Shown here: one piece after another, positions 36,801 through 44,279 of the stretch
How positions within the stretch are numbered: position 1 is the stretch's first letter
Layout: every line of letters begins with the position of its first letter
Assembly (NCBI RefSeq): GCF_009604385.1
Contig: NZ_WEGJ01000029.1
Span: 25,323-89,322 of the forward strand
From: Streptomyces smaragdinus
GTDB lineage: Bacteria > Actinomycetota > Actinomycetes > Streptomycetales > Streptomycetaceae
Direction of reading: 5' to 3'
DNA: 64,000 nucleotides
Notes under the pieces: model-generated
The model's input: only the letters and a program-made list of their open reading frames with translations
The model's database searches: none
Told to the model about the DNA's origin: nothing
Position numbers and translations under genes: made by a program

Positions 36801-38584
36801 TCACCCGGGTACTGGAGCGCAGCGGCCTGGAGCCGTCCGCCGGTCAGCACATCCGCGACGAGCAGGAGCGCGCCTCCCACCTCGCCGCGGTGGAGCCGAT
36901 CTGGTCGAACGTGAAGGACCAGGTGGCCGCCGAGCGTTACGGCCGCGCCCTGTACGAGGCCTTGGGCGCCGGCGAGTACCGCCGACTCACGGCGGAGAAG
37001 GAGTACCCGACCCTGCTGCGCCTGGCCCGCGAAGTCGAGGAGCAGGGTTTCGACGCGGAGAACCTCCTCGTCCGTACCGCCCGCTCCCGCGAACTGCACA
37101 CCGCCGACTCGTACAGCAAGGTGCTGCACTACCGCCTGAAGAAGGCGTACCAACTGGCCGAGCAGGACCAGATCCGCGCCGAACGCTCCGAACAGCGCGC
37201 TGCCGTACGGGCCCAGGAGCAGGCCATCACCACGGTGATCGGCCGGGTACAGCTGCCGGAAACCCTTAACCCGGTTAAGACCTCCCACTCCCCCACCGCC
37301 CCCTCGCCGACGGCCGACGGCCTGCACCCGTACGCCGGAGACCTGCTTGCCCAGGCCCTCGACATGCAGCAGCTCCCCGTCGCCCACGCCAACCAGGACG
37401 TCGAGGTCCGCCACCGGCAAGCGGCCGGGCGCGCCGAGCGGATGGAGCTCACCGACTCCTACCTGTCCCGCACGCCCGAGATCGACGGCGACCTGGGCCG
37501 GGCCATGCGCGGCTGGGCCGCGCAGATGGACGCCCGCACCGAAGTCCTGGGCGTCCGGCTGGCCGAAGAGCCTCCCGCGTGGGCGCTGGACCGCCTCGGC
37601 CCAGTCCCCCGCGACGCGATGGGCCGTGCCGACTGGGAGCAGCGCGCCGGCCGCGTCGAGCGGTACCGCGAGGCGCACGGCTACCACCAGGATCACGACG
37701 CGATCGGCTCCGCCCCACCGCCCGGCGCCGTCGAGGCCCGTGCCGACTGGGAGCGGGCACGCCTCGCCCTGGGCGTCCCCGAGGACCAGGCCGACATCAC
37801 TCGCGCCTTGGACCAGACCCTGCGCGGGAGCGTCGAGCGCTGGGACCGCGAGCAGGCATGGGCTCCCGCGTACGTCGCCGACGACCTCGAGCGAGCCGCC
37901 CTGGCCGGCCGGGACTACCGCGTGCAAGCCACGCAGCTGGACCTCAACGCCCGCGAGCTGGCAGAGCGGGAGACCGCCGACCACACCGAACGAGTCACCC
38001 GCGCCGCCGCCGCGACCCAGACCCCACGGGGTGGGACCCGTGAGGAGCAGGCCCTCGCCCAGGTGTTGTCCCTCCAGCAGGCTCCCACCCTGCAGGCCTC
38101 GATCGAGCCCAGCGCCCGGCACCGAGAAATCGAGGAACGCGCCCACGTATCCCGGGCAATCGCCGACACCATGGCCACTCGTGAGGAGAAGCTCCGCGAG
38201 ATCAACGAGGTCCGCGAGCGGTGGTGGAACGAGACACAGCAGGTCCGCGAAGAAGCCGCGCACGCCCGCCTGGAACTACAACGCCGCAACCCGACCGACC
38301 CGGGCGAGCCCACCCGGCCCCCCACCCCGGAAGCGCGTCGGTACTCCATCGAAGCGGACATCGACCTCCACCTCGAGCGCGCCCGAGAAGCTCACCGAAG
38401 CCTCACCGAGCGGGCCCGAGCCCGGACCGAGCACCCGGCCCGCGACGAAGAGACCGACCGAGCCCGTCGAGACGACGGCTTCGCCCACCGAGCGGATCAC
38501 GACGCCGACCGGCCCCACGAGTGGAATCACCCCGCAGAACCAGCCCCCACTCCCCCGGTGCTGGACCTCGAGATCGAGATGTAG
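33857..38584 (+). CDS. MobF-type conjugative relaxase-helicase
   Basis: The protein has 1575 residues. The relaxase domain (about 1-330) has candidate nicking tyrosines Tyr24/Tyr25 (GAEHYYLRS), the segment DLTFSAPKSWSVYHA, and the three-His metal site His254, His264 and His266 in HTSRNDDPQLHVHVPI. The helicase (about 560-1010) has Walker A APAGAGKS at 601-608, VIVDEASMA, LLSGDPAQLGSPGAGG and the late YASTVHASEGRTV. Residues 1050-1575 are charged, helical and probably coiled-coil. It would nick the origin of transfer, remain bound, and unwind the strand. One parS-like palindrome lies in its coding sequence. The nick site should be near but I cannot point to it. Confidence 0.92.
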   Translation: MLSLSAGSDPTYLTKAVGQGAEHYYLRSIDQAGEPPGIWIGRGCAELGLEPGAEIDADVFTDLFTDFTDPRRRDAMTAALAAIPHDPHSPAYDAEAKRIRKEARLGNAPKSFERTFDKRFAAAVDKAREQVGGELAPEQLKQIELQVRKDLPGSTRYYDLTFSAPKSWSVYHASLQVKAAEAREAGDPEGADHYARQADQVWDCWMEGVRAGVEYLEDQAGYARAGHHGERVNGQTTGRYVKAEGFTGAAFRQHTSRNDDPQLHVHVPINRQVKTTDLDPVTRERTTVWRAVDSRGLFKHKQAAGHLAERVATEALEHRMAVRVEMRPDGKVREIVGIAPEMRAQFSTRRHGIVHGVEQLAQAYEARHGHRPGPYALARMSEFVTLEQRQAKRHDAVPREQLLERWERAGKAALCESLATVPEQVAATSAERAYHQPYDGFDPRRVQARAIARVQEAKATWTRPDLLVALDKELPDTLGGLDRHQTRALLDRLADEALSPGTGHRVVSTAPPRAVEIPVELQRADGSFVYEPPPQTTTRYVTEEHLEAEERLREFAGRRGAPTVPYGLVEEVVERRGLEGEQAAFLRQAAISGRMVDFLVAPAGAGKSYTVSALTEVWEANGGRVIGLAGSQRAADVLKEEGISNVANIDMLVHTNRALADGAQLADADLYRIRPGQLVIVDEASMATTRQHLDNVRALCDRAGAKLLLSGDPAQLGSPGAGGMFADLVRSMPGVHVFDEVRRFRDVDPGTGEQTVRRWEAEASLKLRAGDADALAAYQTNGRLRGGSAEEMKARAYQGWLTDHLEGRNPLLIVGDNETAAELSARARADLVRAGRVGEEGVELHTGRDYGVETRAGCGDIIQMRRNDRSILGDGGTYAVNRLTATVTSVGPYGSLAVRLDDGADLHLPASYVRAHVELAYASTVHASEGRTVGCGHSLIGPSSTREELYVSLSRGTARNEAYVMTDGAPHAAEAPHHLAVLTRVLERSGLEPSAGQHIRDEQERASHLAAVEPIWSNVKDQVAAERYGRALYEALGAGEYRRLTAEKEYPTLLRLAREVEEQGFDAENLLVRTARSRELHTADSYSKVLHYRLKKAYQLAEQDQIRAERSEQRAAVRAQEQAITTVIGRVQLPETLNPVKTSHSPTAPSPTADGLHPYAGDLLAQALDMQQLPVAHANQDVEVRHRQAAGRAERMELTDSYLSRTPEIDGDLGRAMRGWAAQMDARTEVLGVRLAEEPPAWALDRLGPVPRDAMGRADWEQRAGRVERYREAHGYHQDHDAIGSAPPPGAVEARADWERARLALGVPEDQADITRALDQTLRGSVERWDREQAWAPAYVADDLERAALAGRDYRVQATQLDLNARELAERETADHTERVTRAAAATQTPRGGTREEQALAQVLSLQQAPTLQASIEPSARHREIEERAHVSRAIADTMATREEKLREINEVRERWWNETQQVREEAAHARLELQRRNPTDPGEPTRPPTPEARRYSIEADIDLHLERAREAHRSLTERARARTEHPARDEETDRARRDDGFAHRADHDADRPHEWNHPAEPAPTPPVLDLEIEM
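37265..37279. promoter_or_regulatory. ParB-site-like palindrome inside the relaxase gene
   Basis: CTTAACCCGGTTAAG, identical to sites around parB, here encoding LNPVK of the relaxase. Confidence 0.55.
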
Positions 38585-38594
38585 GGAGGACGAC

Positions 38595-38975
38595 GTGCTA
38601 CCCGAGGAGAGTCACCCACATTTGGGTGAGCCGATGATCGGCAAGCGCCACCTGGCCGAGATCACCGAGATCCGCGACAACATCCTCTACGCGGTGAACG
38701 ACCGCGGCTGGGAACTCCAGCACTGGGACCAGGGCGTCCTCGACACCTACGAATGGTCGCTCGGCACCCGCGACCACAGCCCGATCACCCACCGGCCCAG
38801 CACCGGTCACCCCTCCCCCACAGACCTCGCCCGCGAGGACGACGCAGCGTACGAGGAGCTCCGCTTCGGAGCCGATCCCCACCGCCAGACGTACGCCAAC
38901 GGCGTGCAGCACGCCACGATGTGGCTCCGCGGCCAGACGGACAGCCAGCCGTGGTCCCTCTGGATCCGAAGCTGA
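38595..38975 (+). CDS. Small protein downstream of relaxase
   Basis: The product is 126 residues from GTG 38595, which follows GGGAGGA 10 bases after the relaxase stop; the two are surely co-transcribed. It contains KRHLAEITEIRDNILYAVND, acidic and Trp-rich segments, and no known motif or signal. Position suggests an accessory transfer protein, but function is unknown. Confidence 0.65.
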   Translation: MLPEESHPHLGEPMIGKRHLAEITEIRDNILYAVNDRGWELQHWDQGVLDTYEWSLGTRDHSPITHRPSTGHPSPTDLAREDDAAYEELRFGADPHRQTYANGVQHATMWLRGQTDSQPWSLWIRS

Positions 38976-39023
38976 GCCCTCCCCCGTACCCCCAAGGACT
39001 ACGTCGGCACTCCCCCGCGAAGG

Positions 39024-39040
39024 GGGGCCCGACGGGCCCC
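39024..39040. terminator. Possible terminator after relaxase operon
   Basis: GGGGCCC-GAC-GGGCCCC is a perfect 7-bp GC hairpin 49 bases after the last stop. There is no T run. Confidence 0.4.
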
Positions 39041-39165
39041 GGGAGTCGGCAGGTATTAACGGCCCTGGCTGGAGCGGGAGCACGCGATGTCTGCCCGAGA
39101 CGGACCCCTTGCCTCGCCGTAGTGCACCCCGAACCGGGACCAGACACCGGCACCCGAGACGTTGA

Positions 39166-39360
39166 TCCGGGTACAGGCCGACCGAATGCGCCGACGGCTA
39201 CGTCGTCGGCGCACAACGGGTGGCCGAGCTGGGGGAGAGGATCACAGCGCTCACACGGCTGCGCGAGGTCCTCGTACACCGGATGCCATGGTTGGCGACG
39301 GCCGGTGAGATGCCGGGGAAGGAGCCGGCCGAATCGACTTCTCCACCGCTGAGGACCTGA
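39166..39360 (+). pseudogene. Possible 3' remnant of a gene
   Basis: An open frame of 64 codons reads ECADGYVVGAQRVAELGERI, then TALTRLREVLVHRMPWLATAG, a convincing amphipathic helical pattern with Streptomyces codon bias, ending at TGA 39358. It is preceded by an in-frame stop and no ribosome site is seen before GTG 39220. The rest of 38976-39503 holds no gene; its right end carries two parS-like palindromes. Confidence 0.35.
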
Positions 39361-39420
39361 GTTCGGGGCGGCCTCCCCGCATCTCAGGGTGCGGGCTATC
39401 GCGCGTATCAGGCCGCCGTG

Positions 39421-39441
39421 GGTCTTAACCCGGTTAAGACC
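39421..39441. promoter_or_regulatory. ParB-site-like palindrome (best copy)
   Basis: GGTCTTAACC and GGTTAAGACC flank a central C: a perfect 10-bp inverted repeat just beyond the parB 3' end. Confidence 0.6.
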
Positions 39442-39468
39442 CAGCGGCCAGCAAGTACAGGGGAGGGC

Positions 39469-39483
39469 CTTAACCGGGTTAAG
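39469..39483. promoter_or_regulatory. ParB-site-like palindrome
   Basis: CTTAACCGGGTTAAG, 21 bases from the parB stop codon and 48 bases from the neighbouring site. Confidence 0.55.
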
Positions 39484-39503
39484 ACCCTCCCCTCAGTTCT
39501 TGA

Positions 39504-40505
39504 TCACTGGGCCTCGTGGAGGAGGAACGCCAGCTTCGCTCGGTCCTCGATGCCCATGCGGGTCTTCAGCTGATCGGCGAACCACGACGGGTCTCCCCAG
39601 GGGAGAGCAGCGAGGGCTTCCTCGGTGAGTGGTGCCGATCCGCCTTCGGCGGCCTTAACCGGGTTAAGACGCGGCGAGGGGGTCTCGGAGCTGTCCGTGG
39701 GTTGGCCGGGTACGGACACCTCGGCAACCGCGTCGGGGAGATCGGCCGAAGGGGTCGGATCGGTTTGTGGTGCTGCGGCACTGCGAGGCTTGCGGGGGGC
39801 CTTAACCCGGTTAAGGGCCTCCTGGGCGGCCGCCTCCTGCTTCTCCCTCGGCATACGACCGATCGTGCGGGCCGACTTGACCTTCAGCTCGCCGGTCTCG
39901 ACCTTTTCCTGCAGTTCCGGAGTCAGGTTGAGCAGCGCGAGGCGCTGCGATACCCACGCCTCGGTCTTGCCGAGACGCCTGGCGACGGTCGCCTGTGTCT
40001 TGTGCTTCTCCAGGAGTTCCTGGACAGCCTTGGCCTGGTCGATGGGGGGCACATCCACCCGGTGGATGTTCGCGATCAGCGCCGACTCGACGATGTCCGC
40101 CGAACTGACCGCCAGGTCGTCGTTGACGAAGATCAGCATCTCGTCCAGGTCGGCCAGCCCGCTTGCGGCGAGGCGCCGGTTGCCGTCGATGACGACGTAC
40201 AGGGCCGACCCGATGACCTCTTCCTGGCCAGGGTGGACGGCGAGGAAAGCCTGCCGGGTGACGACCGCGAGCGGCTGCAGCTGGCCCTTCTCACGCAGGG
40301 AGGCAGCGGTCTCCTCCAGGTCGGTGAGTGCTTCCCGGACGTTGAAAGGGTTGTGCGCCAGCTGTGTCCGCTTGATTCTGCTCGGGGGTTCCACTCCCTG
40401 GGTGGGGACACCCGTGGCCGCGGCGATGGCTGCCCGGCGGGAACTGACGGGTTGGGCACGGGCGAAGGACGCGGACTTGCCCAGCAGCTCGGACTTCTTG
40501 CTCAT
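39504..40505 (-). CDS. parB: ParB-family partition protein
   Basis: The product is 333 residues. The ParB/Sulfiredoxin-like N-terminal domain (about 50-165) has the CTP-binding-type segment VVIDGNRRLAASGL and SALIANIHRVDVPPIDQAKA. The helix-turn-helix follows at about 170-200 (TVARRLGKTEAWVSQRLALL). The C-terminal third is a low-complexity linker and a short dimer-like domain. It should bind the CTTAACC-S-GGTTAAG sites, two of which lie in its own gene and two just after it. Start ATG 40505 overlaps the parA stop by 4 nt. Confidence 0.9.
   Translation of the reverse strand: MSKKSELLGKSASFARAQPVSSRRAAIAAATGVPTQGVEPPSRIKRTQLAHNPFNVREALTDLEETAASLREKGQLQPLAVVTRQAFLAVHPGQEEVIGSALYVVIDGNRRLAASGLADLDEMLIFVNDDLAVSSADIVESALIANIHRVDVPPIDQAKAVQELLEKHKTQATVARRLGKTEAWVSQRLALLNLTPELQEKVETGELKVKSARTIGRMPREKQEAAAQEALNRVKAPRKPRSAAAPQTDPTPSADLPDAVAEVSVPGQPTDSSETPSPRLNPVKAAEGGSAPLTEEALAALPWGDPSWFADQLKTRMGIEDRAKLAFLLHEAQ
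39654..39668. promoter_or_regulatory. ParB-site-like palindrome within parB
   Basis: CTTAACCGGGTTAAG inside parB; the complementary strand encodes LNPVK. Confidence 0.55.
39801..39815. promoter_or_regulatory. ParB-site-like palindrome within parB
   Basis: CTTAACCCGGTTAAG inside parB; the complementary strand encodes LNRVK. Confidence 0.55.
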
Positions 40506-41755
40506 GACAGCTCCCTCGCGAGCGCGCGCAGGGCGACCGCCTGGTCGCTCTTGGGGGCGTAGGCGAGCAGCGGCTGCTTCAGCCGGACGGCCTCCTTCTG
40601 CTCCTTCAGGTCCGAGATGACACCGACCACCCGGGGATCCTTTATGTCCATCCACTCCTGCAGCGAGGACGTGGCGATGTACCCGCGACGCCCGTCGTAG
40701 AGATTGACGGCGATACCGAGGTAGTCGACCGTCAGCGTCAAGTCGTCCCGCAGGTCCGTGATCTGCGCGGTGAGCATGTCGTACGCGTCGGCGGAGGAAT
40801 CCTCCGCCTGCACCACGATCAGCGCACCCGACGCCCCGGGCTGCTCGCCCTCGCGCCGCCGCCCGTAGAACACCGCGGCGTCCATGCTCAGCCCCAGGCT
40901 GGGCGGGCAGTCGATGATGATGACGTCGTACTCGGACTCCAGCGGTGCCAGTGCCCGCTCCAGCGCACCCTCGCGGGCGCGGACGGAGGACAGCCGTACG
41001 TCGAGCAGGAAGGCGTCGGTGCACGCCGGCAGCAGGTGCAGCCGCCTGTCGAAGAGGGGCGCGTCGACGGGTACGACGAGGTCCTGGATCGGTCCCTTGG
41101 CCTCCCCGGCCATGTGCAGGGTGAGGCTGTCCTCGCCGATCGGGATGGGGGAGAGGCCGAGCTGTTTGGTGAGGTGGCTCTGCGGGTCGAAGTCCACCAG
41201 GAGAACGCGCTGTCCAAGACCGGGCAGGTCTTCGATAGCCATGGCGTCACGGCCCTCGGTGAGCTGCGCGTCCTGCAGGAACTGCGCGTGCTGCCGGGAG
41301 ATCCGTACCGGGAACAGCTCGTTCTGACCCTCGGCCAGCGCCTCGCCCAGACCGGCGGTGATGGCGGTCTTGCCGACCCCGCCCTTCTGGTTGCACACCA
41401 CGATCCGGCGTACCACGGCAGGCCGCCTGACCGACGGGGGCGGGGTGGTGTCCAGCCACAGCCGTACGGACTGGGAGAGCCCTTGGACCAGCGGCAGTCC
41501 GCGGTCGTTGCACACGGTGCGGAACTCGGCCCACTGTCCGGGCGGCAGCCAGGTGGCGAAGGACTCGGCGCCGGAGGTGTCGATGGGGGAGAGGGACTGA
41601 GTGGAGGCCAGCCGGCACCAGTCGGCGATCCCGGCCGTGACGGCGTCCTTGATGTCCAGGCTCAGCTGGGCGGTGCGGACCTTCAGCTCCTGGCGCAGGG
41701 CCGGGGGAAGTTTGGATACGACCTTCTCGGGGTCGCCTGATGCGGGAGTGCTCAT
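40502..41755 (-). CDS. parA: ParA-family partition ATPase
   Basis: The product is 417 residues. The deviant Walker A is K124-GGVGKT-T130, Walker A' is VLLVDFDPQSHL and Walker B is YDVIIIDCPPSLGLS. The first 110 residues are an extra N-terminal region, as in type Ia partition ATPases that also repress their own promoter. It drives segregation with ParB. The region upstream (41756-42297) with direct repeats is a candidate operator. Confidence 0.92.
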   Translation of the reverse strand: MSTPASGDPEKVVSKLPPALRQELKVRTAQLSLDIKDAVTAGIADWCRLASTQSLSPIDTSGAESFATWLPPGQWAEFRTVCNDRGLPLVQGLSQSVRLWLDTTPPPSVRRPAVVRRIVVCNQKGGVGKTAITAGLGEALAEGQNELFPVRISRQHAQFLQDAQLTEGRDAMAIEDLPGLGQRVLLVDFDPQSHLTKQLGLSPIPIGEDSLTLHMAGEAKGPIQDLVVPVDAPLFDRRLHLLPACTDAFLLDVRLSSVRAREGALERALAPLESEYDVIIIDCPPSLGLSMDAAVFYGRRREGEQPGASGALIVVQAEDSSADAYDMLTAQITDLRDDLTLTVDYLGIAVNLYDGRRGYIATSSLQEWMDIKDPRVVGVISDLKEQKEAVRLKQPLLAYAPKSDQAVALRALARELS

Positions 41756-42297
41756 GCGCGAAGCTTACTAACAACGTAGATCAAAATCTTGCGCAACATG
41801 CATGTAAGGTAACTTCGGCGTGTCGGCGGATGCCCGGGCAAACCTTGGCAGGCGGGAGATGGGGTCAACTGTCCGGTCTCCGTGATGTCCGGGCAGTCTC
41901 AAAGATCTCCGGGCATCTGGCCGGGTGTCCCGCACAAGTCCGGGCACCTCTCGGCATTCGCGCTGGTCGCGAGCGCGGCGACTGTTCCGACCCGACCCGC
42001 GCACGAACGACTGCCTGGACTTCTCCTGGACGCAGGGCGCGCTGGGTGTCTCACTCAAGTCCGGGCACCGCAGGTCGAAGAGGCGTCGTACCCGGAGATA
42101 TCTGCGACCGGACATCAACTTCTGGGCGTGGCACGGGACTCGGCGAGTAGGTTTTCGTACTGACGGACCGTGGGACCGGCGACACGGCAGGGGAGCGGGC
42201 GGCGCCTCCCAAGGGCGCCCTTACCGCTAACATGCTGGCCCCATCCGACGGCGAGGCGCATGCGAAGATCCCGGTGCTGCCGCACAAGGAGATCACC
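41756..42297. promoter_or_regulatory. Repeat-bearing intergenic region upstream of parA
   Basis: No gene is visible in these 542 bases. The octamer TCCGGGCA occurs at 41888, 41908, 41939 and 42060. A longer direct repeat of about 28 bases (ending CAAGTCCGGGCACC) lies at 41922-41949 and 42042-42069. The region could hold parA operators, replication iterons or both. AAGGAG before 42298 is the ribosome site of the next gene. Confidence 0.5.
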
Positions 42298-42735
42298 ATG
42301 GGCACCTGGGACACCGGCCCCTTTGACAACGACACGGCCGCGGACTTCGCCAACGACCTCGACGATGCAAAGTCCGAGGAACGTGAGCCCATGATCCGCG
42401 CCATCCTCACGCGCACCATCGACATCGACGCCGTCGACTGGCTCACGGAGCCGGAAAAAGCGGTGGCCGCCGCCGCCCTGATCGCGGCGCAGTGCCCGGG
42501 CGGCGACCCGATCGCCACGCCCTACGGGCCGGAAACGCCCATGCCCGCATTCCCCTCCGACCTTCGGATGCTCGCGGACGAGGCCCTCGACCGGGTCATC
42601 CACGACGAGGACGGCCCGACCTCGAACTGGATCGACCCGACAAGGGGGAAGCAGTGGCGAGCCAACCTCAACCGCCTGCGCGCGGTCCTTGCCCCGCCGC
42701 CTCCGACCATCCCGTTGTTCGACCTCGAGCCATGA
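42298..42735 (+). CDS. DUF4259 domain protein
   Basis: The product is 145 residues. It begins MGTWDTGPFDNDTAADFAND, the DUF4259 signature, followed by a helical domain (EKAVAAAALIAAQCPGG and LADEALDRVI) and a WRANLNRLRAVL ending. The start ATG follows AAGGAG. DUF4259 proteins are small cytoplasmic proteins of unknown function, frequent among immunity-like genes in actinobacteria. Confidence 0.85.
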   Translation: MGTWDTGPFDNDTAADFANDLDDAKSEEREPMIRAILTRTIDIDAVDWLTEPEKAVAAAALIAAQCPGGDPIATPYGPETPMPAFPSDLRMLADEALDRVIHDEDGPTSNWIDPTRGKQWRANLNRLRAVLAPPPPTIPLFDLEP

Positions 42736-42818
42736 CAGAGCGTCAGGTACGAGATGTCGGGGGAGGGTGGTTGTGGCCTCTCCACTGCGCTTGAGTGCCG
42801 GAAACAGTAGGGACACGA

Positions 42819-43628
42819 ATGACGCCGGACGACTCCATGGACACGCTCGCGGCCGAGCTTGGCGTGCGTGCGGATGAGATACGAAGGGTGCGAAGCCCGA
42901 GAGGGGGTGTGCTTCTCGGTTTCCGGTGCGAGCCCGGGGAGTGTCTCGATCTGTGGAGACGCGCTCGTGCGCGATACGAGATCACCGGGTTGTGGCCCGT
43001 CATCACCCACACCTCCCCGACCCAGTGGGAGTGGGCGGACGTACCCGGTGACAGCCACGACGAGAAGGCCGGCCAGTCGATCATCGACAGGTTGGTGGAG
43101 CTGCAGGCGAACAGCCTCCTCGCGGAGGCCCAGTGGTTCAAGCGGTCGTACGGAAGCGGGCGCCCTGCCCGCGACCTGGAAGATCTGACCCGGCGACTCA
43201 CGGATGCCATTCCGGCGGCCGGGACGTGGACACCGATTTCCGCGGAATCGGCGCTTGCCACCTTCTTCGCAGAGCCTCCCAGGTGGATCTGGCTTGTCCC
43301 CACCGAGGACCCGTCCCGCCTCCCGGAGGTTCTGGATACGCCGTTCACGCCGAATCACGTACCGTTCCCCGGCGAGGAAGCCCTGTCCTACCGGGACCAC
43401 GCGAACGTCCTGCGGGAGTGGCACGACAGGTACGGTGCGGAGATCTGTTACCTCGACACCAGCTCGGTACTGCTGTCGGTTGAGCGCCCTCCCGTGACAC
43501 CGACCGAGGCCGCACAGGTCGCGATCGAGCACTGGGCCTACTGTCCCGATCTCGACCAGGTCATCGGCGGACCGCCCGAGGTCGCTGCTCAGGTGTCGAC
43601 GCGCACCTGGTTCTTTTGGTGGGACTGA
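42819..43628 (+). CDS. DUF4253 domain protein
   Basis: The product is 269 residues. The C-terminal DUF4253 domain has LREWHDRYGAEICYLDT, VERPPVTPTEAAQVAIEHWA, YCPDLDQ and the closing TRTWFFWWD. The N-terminal half (about 1-150) includes WPVITHTSPTQWEW, usual in longer members. Cytoplasmic and of unknown function. It follows the DUF4259 gene by 83 bases; the pair may be a small cargo unit. Confidence 0.87.
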   Translation: MTPDDSMDTLAAELGVRADEIRRVRSPRGGVLLGFRCEPGECLDLWRRARARYEITGLWPVITHTSPTQWEWADVPGDSHDEKAGQSIIDRLVELQANSLLAEAQWFKRSYGSGRPARDLEDLTRRLTDAIPAAGTWTPISAESALATFFAEPPRWIWLVPTEDPSRLPEVLDTPFTPNHVPFPGEEALSYRDHANVLREWHDRYGAEICYLDTSSVLLSVERPPVTPTEAAQVAIEHWAYCPDLDQVIGGPPEVAAQVSTRTWFFWWD

Positions 43629-43655
43629 GCGGGTCATTCGTCGCTCAAAGACCGG

Positions 43656-44279
43656 TCACCTTTCCGCCTCGTCTTCCTTGACCGGGCGGCGCTTCACGTG
43701 CAGGTTGACGTACTCCTGCAGGCTGGCCGTCGAGTCGACGAACTCGGTGGGGTTCGCCTCCGGGGCCACGGGGTGGAGCGGTTCGCGGAGGATCTCCGTG
43801 GGGTGGCCGCACTTGGCCAGTTCGCGGCGCATTACCTGTTCGACGTGGGGCCACCAGCGGGCGTGCCATTCCGCCGTGCGGGTCGGTGGGGCTTTGCGGG
43901 TGCGGGACCAGTCCCAGTGGGCCGCGAGCCAGGTGAGTTCCATCCGTAGGCGGGGGTGTTCGTACCAGCAGGGGCGCCAGATGTCCGTCGCGTACATCGG
44001 GTGGAGGACGGTGGCGCACCAGTCGATGAGCCAGGTCCAGGCTGCTCGGGTCTGGTCCTGGGTCATGGTGGTCCAGTCGGGGACCTCGCCGGGGGTGGGG
44101 GAGTCGTTGTCCTCGGGGGGCTGGAGGTGGGCGATTTGTTCGGTGAGGGTGCCGATTCGGGTGGTCAGGGTGTCCAGGCGGGTGGAGGCGTCGGCTTCCT
44201 CGAGGGTTTTTACGCGGGTGCGTACGGAGACCAGGTCCTCGATGAGCCGGTGCAGGAGTTCTTCCGAGGTCAGGGCCAT
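43656..44279 (-). CDS. DUF4913-like protein coupled to the TraG/VirD4 gene
   Basis: The product is 207 residues. An N-terminal coiled coil (about 1-55, ELLHRLIEDLVSVRTRVKTLEEA) is followed by a Trp-rich domain: WTWLIDWCATVLHPMYATDIWRPCWYEHP, a DUF4913-type pattern (quoted here as landmarks at about 85-113). It overlaps the coupling-protein stop by 4 nt (ATGA), so it is translated after it. Such proteins accompany coupling proteins in Streptomyces plasmids and may help substrate docking. Confidence 0.7.
   Translation of the reverse strand: MALTSEELLHRLIEDLVSVRTRVKTLEEADASTRLDTLTTRIGTLTEQIAHLQPPEDNDSPTPGEVPDWTTMTQDQTRAAWTWLIDWCATVLHPMYATDIWRPCWYEHPRLRMELTWLAAHWDWSRTRKAPPTRTAEWHARWWPHVEQVMRRELAKCGHPTEILREPLHPVAPEANPTEFVDSTASLQEYVNLHVKRRPVKEDEAER

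Noticed and set aside
38753..39352. Possible 199-residue protein overlapping the small gene after the relaxase
   Set aside because: Low-complexity composition and out of frame with the better supported 126-residue gene.
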